A stretch of DNA of 64,000 nucleotides from Monoplex corrugatus (lineage: Eukaryota; Mollusca; Gastropoda; Littorinimorpha; Ranellidae): positions 51,603,699 through 51,667,698 of the forward strand of contig CM060307.1 of the NCBI GenBank assembly GCA_030674185.1, given 5' to 3'. Made by a program: the position numbers and the translations under genes. This document shows, piece by piece, positions 10,705 through 20,063 of the stretch (position 1 is the stretch's first letter; every line of letters starts with the position of its first letter). The notes beneath the pieces are model-generated. The model saw nothing but the letters and a program-made list of their open reading frames with translations, was not told the DNA's origin and ran no database searches.

Positions 10705-11165
10705 CAAGGATTGCTAATCGGGTACATGTACTATATTTTTGACTCCCGACATGTGATGTGCAGAAGCAGTTTCAGGTAGTAAAGGCCCGTTTTTCGTGTT
10801 TTTGTGTCCTGGTTCAATGTATATTTGTCTTAGCATTTGTTTTTAATCCTTCAGGTGATAAGTTTATGTGCGTGAATGTATTAATGCATTGTTTTGTGTG
10901 TTTTGTTCAGCTTTCCGTTTTATATGTTTTTGGTGTCTTTATGTATGCTTATATTTGTATTCAGTGTGTTTTTTAAATCTCCCCTGTGCGATAAATCGGA
11001 CGGAATGGTCCTACGCGGCGGCATGTCCTTAGATTATGTGCGCGAATGCATTGATATGTGTACTTAATTTTTTTTTCCTGTTGAAGTTTTGTGTGTTTTG
11101 AAGCGGTTATAGCCCTGATATGGCTCTGCGCAGTTGGCTGGGCTTTAAACAATAAAAGAAACAAA
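10705..11165 (+). mobile_element. R2rep copy, rearranged
   Basis: Begins at a GGGTACATGTACT block and carries two partial middle sections (about 10705-10870 and 10940-11165). It ends in 'gttggctgggctttaaacaa' with an A-rich tail. It may be two nested truncated copies. Confidence 0.6.
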
Positions 11166-11275
11166 AGGTCATTGAAATGAGTACCTTTTGCAGTAATTAT
11201 AACCCAGTATGGCTCAGTGCAGTCGGCTGGGCTATAAACAACAAAAACATAATAATAATAATATAAATAAAACTT
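11166..11275 (+). mobile_element. R2rep 3' end fragment
   Basis: Only the last part is present (CAGTCGGCTGGGCTATAAAC), followed by AACAAAAACATAATAATAAT. This shows the TAA/CAA-type 3' tail well. Confidence 0.65.
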
Positions 11276-11564
11276 TTCAAAAATTGTTTATTGTACAGAT
11301 TGTGTTAATCAAAATAATTTACATTATATATCGATTCTTGTCCACAAATAGTATGTCTGGATTCATGCATACCTGTGCGCATTTTTAAAACAATTTTTGA
11401 AAGCAGAATGTGACCCGCTGTCATTTTTTATCAATGTCCCGTTTTGTAATTGGGTCTGTATCTGTTTTCAATCTGTATGTGACGTAGTGTTTGAGAGGGA
11501 GAGGGGAAGACGATTGTATGTACCGTATTCTTGACAGTAGGAATAAAAGTTTTTATCATGTGAA
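11276..11564. other. Unassigned spacer
   Basis: No gene or known repeat is recognised; ordinary A/T-rich sequence. Confidence 0.4.
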
Positions 11565-12268
11565 ACACCCCCCGTAGAGATGCCGGGGGCTCTTTCAGTA
11601 TAAATAGTATTCCCATCTTCTGGAAATTATGTGCTGTAAATTTATTCTTTTTTGTCACTCTTTGTTTCTGCCTTGTTCCTTCGCTTTGTCATTTCTTCCT
11701 ATAATTTTCTGCCTTGCTGGTCCATTCATCTGTATATGTTCGATAAAGTCTTAAGCTTTCTCTTAGGATTGATTGGGTACATGTTTTTTTGTTGTTTTTT
11801 TGCTCTAGGGTAGTGAGATATGCGGAAGCAATTTTAGGTAATTTAGGCCTGCTTTTGGTTTCGTGTCCTTAATGTTTAAATTTGTATTTTAAAATACCCT
11901 GTGCGATAAATTGGATGGAGTGATCAACTCCAAGGGCATCTCCTTAGATTATGTGTGCGAATGCATCGATATGTGTACTTAATTTTTTACTTTTTTCCCC
12001 TGTGGAAGAATTGTGTGTTTTGAAACGGTTATAGCCCTCATACCGCTTTGTAGAGTCGGCTGAGCTTTAACCCTTTGACTCTACACCCTGTGCACCAGAA
12101 TCTTGCGTTGCCAACCATGCTTGCAAAACAAAAACTTAACCCTTTGATTCTCTGACTCTATCCACTAGCTTCCTGCTGGAAGCAGGATTGGTTGAAGGAG
12201 TCGCAAGGTCAAGTTTTTGCAGTTGGATAGGGTGCGTGAGCCAAAGGGTTAAACAACGATAACAGTGT
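11565..12268 (+). mobile_element. R2rep copy interrupted by a TTAA palindrome
   Basis: Full-length copy from GATGCCGGGGGC through TATAAATAGTATTCCC to the 3' GTCGGCTGAGCTTTAA. The palindrome element 12071-12248 follows, then the remaining tail 'acaacgataacag'. The family consensus at this point is uninterrupted CTTTAAACAACAA, so the empty site is inferable. Confidence 0.8.
12071..12248. mobile_element. TTAA palindrome element with clear insertion site
   Basis: TTAA at 12067-12070 and 12249-12252. The ends are CCCTTTGACTC and CCAAAGGG. Structure: long left arm (GCCAACCATGCTTGCAAAAC), inner TTAA at about 12133, inner palindrome with centre CTTCCTGCTGGAAG, inner TCAA, short right arm. The host R2rep tail is split exactly at its TTAA. 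TTAA duplication with CCC-starting ends is characteristic of piggyBac-superfamily transposition, so this is probably a piggyBac-type MITE. No transposase is present in the window. Confidence 0.8.
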
Positions 12269-12457
12269 GTGTGTGAGGAAGAGGGATGTCCAAATCAAGA
12301 TGAATTATTGTTGGGGTGAAGACAGTTGTTTGTATGTGTATTTTGAAAGTAGTAATAAAATTTTTGTTTTATCCATTATAACCCCACGCCGTATGTCTTG
12401 CTCTAATGCAAAATGTGTTTCTTTTTCGAGCGTGTGTTATGAAGTTTCCACATTGTG

Positions 12458-12502
12458 TGTGTGTGTTGTGTGTGTGTGTGTGTGTGTTGTGTGGTGTGTG
12501 TG

Positions 12503-12534
<32 letters not shown>
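12458..12534. repeat. (GT)n microsatellite
   Basis: GT repeat with TTG interruptions. It lies just 3' (minus strand) of the GPCR TM5 exon donor site. Confidence 0.95.
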
Positions 12535-12535
<1 letters not shown>

Positions 12536-12545
12536 TTTTACTCAC

Positions 12546-12615
12546 AGAAATGCATGCCACTGTAGGTCCGTTCAGAATCCATTCAACACCACCAGCACTG
12601 GTCACCCAGCACTGC
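12546..12615 (-). CDS. Class B GPCR exon: EL2 and TM5 start
   Basis: A 70-bp exon with acceptor TTTGCAG and donor GTGAGT. It encodes QCWVTSAGG then VEWILNGPTVACIS. The CW pair is the conserved EL2 cysteine (bonded to the TM3 cysteine) with its tryptophan, and W-I-x-x-G-P is the class B TM5 signature. It starts in phase 2, completing an arginine codon with the TM4 exon, and ends in phase 0, so the missing TM6 exon should start on a codon. The neighbouring (GT)n tract lies inside the next intron. Confidence 0.85.
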
Positions 12616-12628
12616 CTGCAAACATATT

Positions 12629-12830
12629 CATACACACACACACATACATACACACATACACGTGCACACACACAAACCCACACACTTACATACACATGCA
12701 CACACATACAGACATGCATATGTATTATGTACATATGTATATATAAAATATACATACACATATATATATACACACATGTATATAACTATATATATGGCTA
12801 TATGCATACATATTACATGAATATGCATAT
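12629..12830. repeat. (CA)n / (TA)n-rich microsatellite
   Basis: Interrupted CACATA and CACACA repeats passing into TATACA/TATATA. Lies in the TM4-TM5 intron. Confidence 0.85.
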
Positions 12831-13191
12831 GCACAAACTGAGTTACCTGGGAGGCTGCATATATTAACATATTTGTGTGATGCGTATATGTACACATGAA
12901 TAACTAAACGGCAAAGATGAATATTTTATTGACAGTCTAAAATTCTCCAGTCAACCGAGTTTTAAACATTTTAAAGACAGAAAAACAAAGCAGCAAATGC
13001 AGACATAAATTCTTTTGTAAACAAGACCATGAGGCTTGACAGATACTTTGACTTATGCTAGTCAGTTCAGTGCATGTGTTCGCGTACAGTGTACGTATGT
13101 CTGTGAATGAATGAGAAACTGAAGTGACTGTGCATATGTAGGCTACTCGAGAGTCGGTGTAAAAGTGTGTTGTGTGTGTGTGTAAACTCAC
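12831..13191. other. Intron sequence between TM4 and TM5 exons
   Basis: No additional exon or recognisable repeat is seen on either strand apart from a short GT run at 13168-13182. Confidence 0.45.
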
Positions 13192-13252
13192 CTGTCGTCG
13201 TGTGAACTCGCTCGCACGGCGACGTAAATAACAGAAAATGAAACGGGTGTTC
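13192..13252 (-). CDS. Class B GPCR exon: TM4
   Basis: A 61-bp exon with acceptor 'tatgtcttacag' and donor GTGAGT. It encodes TPVSFSVIYVAVRASSHDD after the shared glycine codon, giving the W-G-T-P start typical of class B TM4. It enters in phase 1 and leaves in phase 2, exactly as the TM3 and TM5 exons require. Length and phase match the small TM4 exon common in this receptor family. It is shorter than any ORF caller would report. Confidence 0.85.
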
Positions 13253-13600
13253 CTGTAAGACATAAGTACATGGATTAAAAAAAAATGCGTGCCAGAAAAA
13301 AAAATAAAGCTAAAAAAATAAAAATGGAGAGGAGGAAAGGAACGAGTGACGCAGACAGAGAATGTGAGTGTGTGACAGAGGGATAGACAGAGAAAGAATG
13401 AATGATAGTTATTTTTTTCAACGGTAGTTGGTAGGATAAAAACCCTTTTTTTTAATTTAAACTTGTTGCTTACACGTTGGGTGTTTAATTTTTCCAAACA
13501 CCGGCCACTGACTTGACTTATAGAATCTATTATCGTACATATTTCATATTCCGCGTGCGTATACACACGCTAAGAGGATTAAGGCACTGGTAGGTCGGTA
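13253..13600. other. Intron sequence, unassigned
   Basis: A/T-rich with A runs. A long minus-strand open frame here overlaps the TM4 exon but its upstream part (LCLSLCHTLTFS..) has no family features. I see no gene beyond the exon. Confidence 0.4.
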
Positions 13601-14035
13601 TATGTAGAGACCTGAGGGAAATCGGAAAAAAAATCAACCCTCATTCCATGAGGCGAGAAAGAATTCGTCAAACTGGGTAAGTAAACGCATAATATTCCAC
13701 CTCTGACAGTCTACCAGAAGAAATTGCAATAAAGTTTGTTGAAAAGGAGTCATCGCACTCCGACAGCTCCATATGCGCTCCACCCAAATCTACCAGCAAT
13801 TATCTGGCAGACTCGGTGGGCTTGCCGTAAAACTCATGCGTTGGCAAGGCCTTGAAATGGCAAAACAGGGAGACGGATCTATCGGACACAAGGTTGACAC
13901 CACCAGAATGATGAAAACTTTAAGGTAGGCAGCAAATAGACCAGTTAATGTTGCGAGCTGGGATTGAACCCGAAATATCAGATCTCGAGTCCACGGCTCT
14001 ATCATAAGAACCACCCAGCCGATGATTCAAATTAA
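13601..14035 (-). mobile_element. tRNA-derived SINE, minus strand
   Basis: The head at about 13945-14020 reads on the minus strand TGGTTCTTATGATAGAGC (box A-like), GGACTCGAGA, then GGGTTCAATCCC (box B). The body continues leftwards. A related head and body lie on the plus strand at 47092. The promoter is for RNA polymerase III by family knowledge. Box A is degraded, so it is probably inactive. Confidence 0.6.
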
Positions 14036-14263
14036 GTGGTCCATAAGCTCACCGAGATTTTTTTTTTTTTAAAAACGAACGAAAGCGAAAACAAAAAAGC
14101 CGCAACGACTATAACCTGGCCCTCTTGAAAGAAACATCATTGCCAGTCATGATACACGTTAGCGTACCGCACAAGCAATGGAATAAAGGGAGAATGATGT
14201 TGTTCAGATAATCACTCGACTTACTTCCCTTGTCTCATTATGTGCTCAGATATGTACCGCCAT

Positions 14264-14372
14264 GGTTGGTTGGTCGGTTAGGTGGGTGGGTGGTTGGTCG
14301 GTTGGTTGGTTGGTCGGTTAGGTGGGTGGGTGATTAGTTGTTTAGTTGGTTGTTAGGTTGGTTGGTTAGCTT
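14264..14372 (+). repeat. (GGTT/GGTC/GGTG)n repeat
   Basis: Degenerate tetranucleotide repeat: GGTTGGTTGGTCGGTTAGG followed by GTGGGTGGG variants, including an imperfect duplication of about 55 bp. Confidence 0.85.
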
Positions 14373-14880
14373 TTTTCCCCCCGATATTTTTCCAATGCAG
14401 GTGTCATCTACTTTGTGTGTATTCATAAACGATGATTGGCCTGCTCGCATTATATGTTCATATTTTTGTTTGAATAGCTACACTGGCCAACCTCATCGGA
14501 TTCGTGAAAGACGAGGCATATTTGATATTTGGCGTTTGTGTCAACGCGTGGCCATTTAAGGTGCCAAGAGCCCGGTACTCTCCTGTCACACTTCGCGGAC
14601 AACTTTCAGTGTGCATGAATGGTGGTGTAGATCAAAAATTGGCGCAGACACGAGGATGTCATATCTAGTCAGTTTTTCTGGTGCTCATTATACCGGTTTT
14701 GTTCTTCTTGTTGTTGCTGTTTCAGTTTTTGTTGTTTTGTCGTTGAATAAAATATACTCTCCTTACCTTCATTTTGCGTGGGAGTGGGTCGTGTTTTGTG
14801 TGTGATTATATTTTGTTGTTGAAACGTGCTGTGGGTGGAACTTCTGACAAGCTTTAGCATGAGCGACAAACTACCCTTCC
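14373..14880. other. Intron sequence, unassigned
   Basis: No exon of the GPCR and no known repeat is recognised. T/G-rich around 14700-14830. Confidence 0.4.
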
Positions 14881-14899
14881 CGACCCTTCCCTTACCCGA

Positions 14900-15098
14900 G
14901 AAGACAGAAAAAAAGAAAGAGAAAAGAGAGAGACAGAAATACATGGAAACGGGCAGGGAGAGACAGACAGACAAGGAAAGAGGCAGAGAAGGGACAGACC
15001 AAAAGACACCAGAGAGAGAGAGAGACAGATAAAGGAGGCAGAGAGACAGTGTGAGAAGTCGAAAGACAAAATTGAATGAGAAGAAAAAAAAAAAAAAA
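14900..15098 (+). repeat. Purine-rich (GA/GACA) tract with A run
   Basis: AG-rich degenerate repeats (GAGAGA, GACAGA) ending in an A run at 15082-15101 and a short C run. The minus-strand open frames here are compositional. It lies within the TM3-TM4 intron. Confidence 0.75.
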
Positions 15099-15154
15099 AA
15101 ACCCCCCCCAAATCCCAACTATCCAAAAGGTGCAGCAGGCTGTACTTTACTGAC

Positions 15155-15305
15155 CCCAGGCAAAGATGACAAAAGGGCGGAGAGACGACAGGTGAGTGAA
15201 GGACTGTATCATCAGCCAGGTGAGGTAGAACCCCTCACAGAACATCCAGAAGAACGTCGTCATCAACATGCACCGTGACGTGATGTTGAGGAACTTGCAC
15301 GCTTC
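15155..15305 (-). CDS. Class B GPCR exon: TM3 to start of TM4
   Basis: A 151-bp exon with acceptor 'ggaattgtcag' and donor GTCAGT. It encodes EACKFLNITSRCMLMTT, FFWMFCEGFYLTWLMIQ and SSLRPFVIFAWG. The first cysteine is the TM3 partner of the EL2 disulfide. W-M-x-x-E-G-x-Y-L is the class B TM3 hallmark, although the usual histidine after YL is threonine here (YLTW). LRPF..FAWG is the IL2-TM4 start. It begins in phase 0 and ends in phase 1. Confidence 0.9.
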
Positions 15306-15354
15306 CTGACAATTCCACATGTTTAGTTACATCACTTCCTTTACTTGCATTAAG

Positions 15355-15430
15355 ATGAAAAAGAGAGAGAAAGAAAGGGACAGACAGACAGACAGAAAAA
15401 AGACAGACAAATAGACAAACGAAGAGAGTA
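15355..15430 (+). repeat. (GA)/(GACA)n tract
   Basis: Short purine-rich degenerate repeat within the TM2-TM3 intron. Confidence 0.6.
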
Positions 15431-15569
15431 AGAAATTTTTAAAGCTTTCTTTTATCCAACGATGAAACTATTAGCACGTTATGAAACGTTGGTATCTACC
15501 GTTGGCAATATACTTATACTAAACGGCGCAACAGTCACCTTCCAATCTGCTAGGTTCCAGACATTGACC

Positions 15570-15832
15570 CGAAAAACTTTGTGCGTGCATCAGAACAGAC
15601 AATGTTCAATTCACCAAAGTGACCAAGCAGCAGTGCAGAGTCTTCATCGGTGGGTGGCCTCATGGCTTCCACTAGAACTTCAACTGAATGATCTCATGGT
15701 TGGTGGTGAGTTAGTGAGCCGGAATAAGTGGTGTGGGATCAATGCAATTGTGGCGGAGCATGAGTTGGTACGTTTTTTTCCGTCTAATATCACTTATAGT
15801 GAAAAGACGTTAAATCAAAGAACGAACGTACA
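15570..15832 (+). mobile_element. SINE-like repeat ending in the LINE 3' hairpin
   Basis: A body with 'catcagaacagacaatg', 'aagtgaccaagcagcagtgc' and 'ggcttccactagaacttc' has a second copy at 19690-19884. Here it ends at 15781-15820 with the hairpin tail seen at the 3' end of the LINEs at 28.8, 33.8 and 63.6 kb: GTCT, TCACT, loop, AGTGA, AGAC, then GTTAAATCAAAGAACG. A (TG)n tract follows. This fits a non-autonomous element mobilised by the LINE through a shared tail. It could also be a SINE body beside an unrelated LINE remnant. Confidence 0.6.
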
Positions 15833-15849
15833 ATTATATAAAAAAAATT

Positions 15850-15882
15850 GTGTGTGTGTGTTTGTGTGTGTGTGGCCTCCAA
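15850..15882. repeat. Short (TG)n tract
   Basis: TG repeats a few bases after the hairpin tail, in line with the CA/TG association of this LINE tail elsewhere. Confidence 0.8.
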
Positions 15883-15992
15883 CTTATCAGAGTTGTGAAA
15901 GTGTATCTCATCCTGTCAGTGGTTGGGAAACAGTACAATAACAAGGGATCCGGGAGAGGAACGACGCCCACCTGCAGAAAAGTGGTATCTAA

Positions 15993-16174
15993 CCTTTTGA
16001 CTCCCGCACCCTATCCAACAGAAACCTGCATTGTCAGCCTGGCTACCCAAGCAAAAGCTTAACCCTTTGATTCCCTCACTATCCACCAGCTTCCTGCAGG
16101 AAGCTGGTAGATAGTCAGGGAGTCAAAGGGTTAAGTTTTTTTGCAATTGGTGGATAGGTGCGGGAGTCAAAGGG
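15993..16174. mobile_element. TTAA palindrome element (long-left, short-right)
   Basis: Left end CTTTTGACTCCC after CTAA, long-type left arm (CATTGTCAGCCTGG), inner TTAA, 'ccctttgattccctc', perfect centre CTTCCTGCAGGAAG, inner TTAA, then the short right arm 'gcaattggtggataggtgc' and GAGTCAAAGGG. The right outer TTAA is lost (GATG). It lies in the TM2-TM3 intron. Confidence 0.75.
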
Positions 16175-16314
16175 ATGACAATGGTGAGATCTTTACCAAC
16201 TCCAACCTCTGCGAAATTATGGCGTAGAGAGCAACAGTGACCATAATCCTGTATCGGAAAAATTTAGACTAAAAGTAAAGAGGAGAAAACAAACCAAAAA
16301 ACAACAAACTCGCT

Positions 16315-16595
16315 TTCAGAGAAGGAAATAAGGCTATCTCCCTTTAAGAAAGGAAGTAGGGTTGTGTCCCTTTAACAGTAGGAAAGTAGGGTTGTGTCCC
16401 TTTAAGAGAAGGACAGTAAGGTTGTCTCCTTCAGGTGAAGGGTTGTCTCCTCTTAAGAAAAGGAAAGTAAGGTTGTGTTACAAACACATATAAAAATCGT
16501 CTTTGGTTGTATACCTCCAAGACACGGAACGTAGGATTGTCTCCCTTCAGGAGAAGGAAAGTAGGTTTGTGTCGTTTTCAAAGAGGGAAAGTATG
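16315..16595 (+). repeat. ~33-bp minisatellite
   Basis: About eight degenerate copies of a unit around 'aggaaagtagggttgtgtcc' followed by CTTTAAGAGA. Units diverge in the last 150 bp. Non-coding and intronic. Confidence 0.75.
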
Positions 16596-16605
16596 GTGGT
16601 CGCCC

Positions 16606-16705
16606 CCCTCTCTCTCTCTCTCTCTCTCTCTGTCTTTTTCTCTGTCTCTGTCACTGTCTCTCTGTCTCTGTCTCTGTCTGCCTGTCTCTCTCTCTCTCTC
16701 TCTGG
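16606..16705. repeat. (CT)n microsatellite
   Basis: CT repeats interrupted by GTCTCTGT blocks. Confidence 0.95.
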
Positions 16706-16850
16706 ACTGAATATACGTATCTGCATTACTCTCCTTAATGATAGAGCCCCTAAAAAACATTTGCATTTTACAAGCACGTATATTGAATAGTTTGGGGTGA
16801 GATGGATCCCTCTTAAACCAATTCAAATGTACAGTCAAGCAGACATGTAC

Positions 16851-17001
16851 CTGATGCGTCTTGATGAAGACGTGAGACTGGTCAGTCACCAGCAGGTCAC
16901 GACTGACCAGCACCTCCCACAGCAAAGAGAAGAGGGCAGTCAGCACCAGCGAGATAAACAGATTGATGTGCAGCTTAATCCTCAGCTGCGTCCTGAGAGC
17001 T
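16851..17001 (-). CDS. Class B GPCR exon: TM2
   Basis: A 151-bp exon with acceptor 'ttttttccccag' and donor GTACAT. It encodes ALRTQLRIKLHINLF, then ISLVLTALFSLLWEVLV, then SRDLLVTDQSHVFIKTHQ. R-I-x-L-H-x-N-L-F is the conserved IL1-TM2 start of class B receptors. One leading base completes an arginine codon with the TM1 exon (phase 2), and the exon ends in phase 0. Confidence 0.9.
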
Positions 17002-17324
17002 CTGGGGAAAAAAGAAGAAGTCAAGACAGTATGTGAACGAACGTGTAATATAAATGATAAAAATTGAAACTACGCTCTGAAAAAAATCAAGGCAGTTTGT
17101 GAACGAACGTGTAATGTAATTAATGATAATAAACAAATTATCACTTTCCCGTTGATCCCCCCCTCCCCCCCCCTATTTCATAGTAAGTATCTACCATAAA
17201 CAAAGTGCACAGGAATGATTATCAGCACTTGTTTAAAGACACAGGAAGTACCAACATCTACCAAACGAACAGGGACATTGGTGTTTACCTAACGGCACAG
17301 GAATATCCCATCCACAAAAGACAC
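17002..17324. other. Intron sequence between TM1 and TM2 exons
   Basis: Contains a short direct duplication ('aaggcagtttgtgaacgaacgtgtaat' after 'aagacagtatgtgaacgaacgtgtaat') and a C run at 17157-17172. No exon is seen. Confidence 0.5.
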
Positions 17325-17850
17325 ATGGATGTCCTGTCTACCCGAAGACGCATACTATCCCATCTTCTGGAAATTCTTTTTTCAAGAAAAAATTTCCATT
17401 TTCTGTCACTCTCTTTGTTTCTTTCTTGCTCCTTTGCTTTCTGTCATTTTTTTCTGTCTTGCTGGTCCATTCACCTGTATGCGTTCGATAAAGTCTTACA
17501 TATTTTCTCCTAGGATTGATACTTGGGTACATGTATTAAGTGCATTTTAGGCTCTAGGGAAAGGAGATTGCGGAAGCAATTTTAGATAATTTAGGCCCGT
17601 TTTCATATGTTTTAGTGTCATTACTTAGGTTTAAGTTTGTATTCAGGTATGTTATTTAAATCGCCTGTGCGATAAATTGGACGGAGTGGTCAACGCCACG
17701 GGCATCTCCGTAGAGTATGTGTGCGAATGCATCGATATGTGTATTTAATTTCTTTTCTTTTTTCCTGTTGTAAGTATTGTGTGTTTTGAAACGGTTATAG
17801 CCTGATATTGCTCTACGCAGTCGGCTGGGCTTTAAACAAAAATAACAGTA
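17325..17850 (+). mobile_element. R2rep copy in GPCR intron
   Basis: The head is degraded: the TATAAATAGTAT block appears as CATACTATCCC. It then follows the family to 'cagtcggctgggctttaaac' and an AAAATAACAGTAA tail. It is inserted in the TM1-TM2 intron, opposite to the gene. Confidence 0.7.
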
Positions 17851-18728
17851 ATCCGATGACAAACACATGTCGTTCTTGCTATAGCAAAAATCCTTGGATG
17901 CACATTAAATTTGTTTGGTAGGAATATGCCTCTTGCTTCGGTCACATGCTAAAATATCTTGACCTTACCAAACTCTGCAAGCGAAAGATCTTCAGTAAAG
18001 AGTTCCAATCGCTGTTGCTGATAATCGGCAGTGGCTATTTCTCATTCACTGTCTCTCACATACACACACAAGATGCTGAGCTAGAGTACACTCAAGCCTG
18101 CTTGACGAATGATCCTTGACCTAAGTTTTTATCCTCTCTGTCACACATATACACATAAACACATCTAAAGAAAACAGGTGGAGAATCTGTTTATATATAT
18201 ATATAAAATTGTTCGTTCTTTTAAATCTCTCCCCCCCCCCCCCCCCAATTCATTTCCCCCTCTTTCCCGTGCAGAATCATCTGGTTGGTTTTAACTATCT
18301 AATCAATTGTTTGTTCTGACACATGTAGTGGTAGAAATAATGTTCCTACTGCTTCTGTCTGTCAGTCTGCATGTTTATCGATTTGTCTGTTTGTCAATTT
18401 TTGTTTCCCTCTCCTTCTATCTGTCGCTGTATCTCGTGTCCTCGCTTTCCACTTGTAAGTGTAACTGAAGTATTCAAATCACTCGAGACAGACACTCGAG
18501 ACCCTGATGGAATTAATGGCAAATTTCTGTAATTACCAGCTGTGTGTTTCTTGGTAATTGCTACTTTTCATTCCAGTTCAAAAAAGCTAAGGCAACACTT
18601 CAGTTCAAATCTAGAGACTGCACAAAGCCTCCAACAAATTCCTTTGCAGCCTCCGTACCACAAAACCTTAGTTACTGTTTGTTCACCCACCTATCGTCGA
18701 GCTGCAATATAAAGCTCTTAGTACCTAC
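17851..18728. other. Intron sequence between TM1 and TM2 exons
   Basis: Apart from a (TA)n at 18193-18206 and a C run at 18229-18246 I recognise nothing here. No extra exon is supported. Confidence 0.4.
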
Positions 18729-18826
18729 CGGAACAGGAGGAAGATGGCGATGGCGGGTACAAGGAACACCAGGCTGATGCCTTTGAATACCAGTTTCAAG
18801 GTCAAGAGTGTCTGGTGATCTTGTGC
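18729..18826 (-). CDS. Class B GPCR exon: TM1
   Basis: A 98-bp exon with acceptor 'gattttctccag' and donor GTAGGT. It encodes AQDHQTLLTLKLVFKGI then SLVFLVPAIAIFLLFR, a single hydrophobic helix ending in the FR that begins IL1. It starts in phase 0 directly after the hormone-receptor domain exon and ends in phase 2. Confidence 0.85.
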
Positions 18827-18889
18827 CTGGAGAAAATCAACGAAAACATTTACAGACCCATCAAAGTAATCAACGTTGAAAACTGATCA

Positions 18890-19270
18890 GCAAAATGGCC
18901 TACTGACAGGGAGGTCTAGGGCTCGATTCCCATCAGTCCATCAACTATATGATGGCATTTTTCGGCTCCGATAGGCTCCTATCCAGAGTTGAACGTGCTA
19001 TGGGCTCGTTGGGAAGACAAGGATTCACAGTCGAGCCTCAATCACCTCATGGATGTGCCATTGAAAGTGTTGCTCAAATTTCTTGACCAATACCACAGGT
19101 CAGTGTATCTCTCGGACCTATCATCAAAATGAGCGTAGAGTACAGGCCTGTCTCGCAGTCTCAATTCCAGATGGAACTTCATAGCACCATGATCGTTAAT
19201 CCCCATTTTCATTAATTCGTCAGTTATCATAACATCGTGACTGTTCGCTGCCCATCTTAATGTTTCTATC
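18890..19270 (+). mobile_element. tRNA-derived SINE copy (family with 'TTTTTCGGCTC')
   Basis: The box B-like GGCTCGATTCCC near 18910 is followed by CATCAGTCC, 'catttttcggctcc', 'gtgctatgggctcgttggg', 'gtatctctcgg' and 'gatggaacttcatagcacc'. The same order of blocks is present at 22878-23330, and the 3' half at 59317-59544. The 5' head is degraded. It lies in the intron upstream of TM1. Confidence 0.7.
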
Positions 19271-19689
19271 ATGCTGGTAGTGTCAACTTAGTGTTTGATA
19301 GATCCCTTTTCCCCTTTCCCCGTTTCAAGACTTTGCCAGCGCAAAAAGGGTTTCATGCTGGCTCAGGAAATCTGTTAGATAATTGCTGGCAGACATGATC
19401 TAAGCGCATATGGAGTTGTCCGAGCGCGGTGAATCCCTCTTGAAATAACTCAGATAACTCTTCGTGACTGTCCCAGATTCTGTGACCTTTCCTGCCTTGA
19501 TCTGGTTGTGACTTTAATTTCATGATGACTCTCGGTTTCGCTTTCACGCCTCAGGTTCGTCAGTAGTTGGTGGGACTGTCGACGGAGGGTGGCGGCGGTA
19601 GTCTCCTTATTGGAGGAGTCTCTCGGTGGTCTGGCTCTGTGATTGAACCATTTCCATCCTTAGTAAAGGGCCTAGTAGGCGGTGTCCTG
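19271..19689. other. Intron sequence, unassigned
   Basis: No repeat or exon is recognised. Confidence 0.35.
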
Positions 19690-19884
19690 AATATGTTTGA
19701 TCAGAACAGGCACATTGAACTCTACCGAAGTGACCTAGCAACAATGCAAGGCCTCCTCTTTTGGGTGGCCAAATGGTAGCTGGATGATGCCTGTGGTCTT
19801 CGTTGCACTAGGACTTTGACTGAATGAACTAAGGCTTAATGGTATTTTGAGAAGCCAGAATGAAGGTCGTGGCATTGACGCCAT
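19690..19884 (+). mobile_element. SINE-like repeat, second copy, no hairpin tail
   Basis: Matches the body at 15570-15770 ('gatcagaacaggcacattg', 'aagtgacctagcaacaatgc', 'actaggactttgactgaatg'). It is cut at its right end by the TTAA palindrome element at 19888. Confidence 0.6.
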
Positions 19885-19887
19885 TAA

Positions 19888-20063
19888 CCCTTTGACTCTG
19901 CACCCAGTCCCCCAGTATCCTACATTGCAAATCATGCTAAGAAAGCAAAACCTTGATCCTTCGACTCCATCATCATAGCTTCCTGCAGGAAGCTGGTGGA
20001 TAGGGTGTGGGAGTCAGAGGGTCAAGTTTTTGCAGTTGGTGGATAGGTGCAGGAGTGAAAGGG
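19888..20063. mobile_element. TTAA palindrome element (long-left, short-right)
   Basis: TTAA at 19884-19887 and 20064-20067, ends CCCTTTGACTC and GTGAAAGGG. Long left arm (TGCAAATCATGCTAAGAAAG), inner TTGA, perfect centre CTTCCTGCAGGAAG, inner TCAA, short right arm. The duplicated outer TTAA is intact. Confidence 0.8.

Noticed and set aside
1..12540. TM6, TM7 and tail exons of the class B GPCR
   Set aside because: Expected on the minus strand left of 12.5 kb in phase 0. I looked for the TM6 and TM7 motifs and found only repeats; they may lie outside the window.
12937..13566. 209-codon minus-strand gene
   Set aside because: Its only meaningful part would be near the 61-bp TM4 exon, which is read in a defined splice context; the rest shows no family features.
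14669..15118. Open frames with Leu-Ser repeats (also at 16.5, 37.6 and 55.8 kb)
   Set aside because: They come from CT/GA microsatellites.
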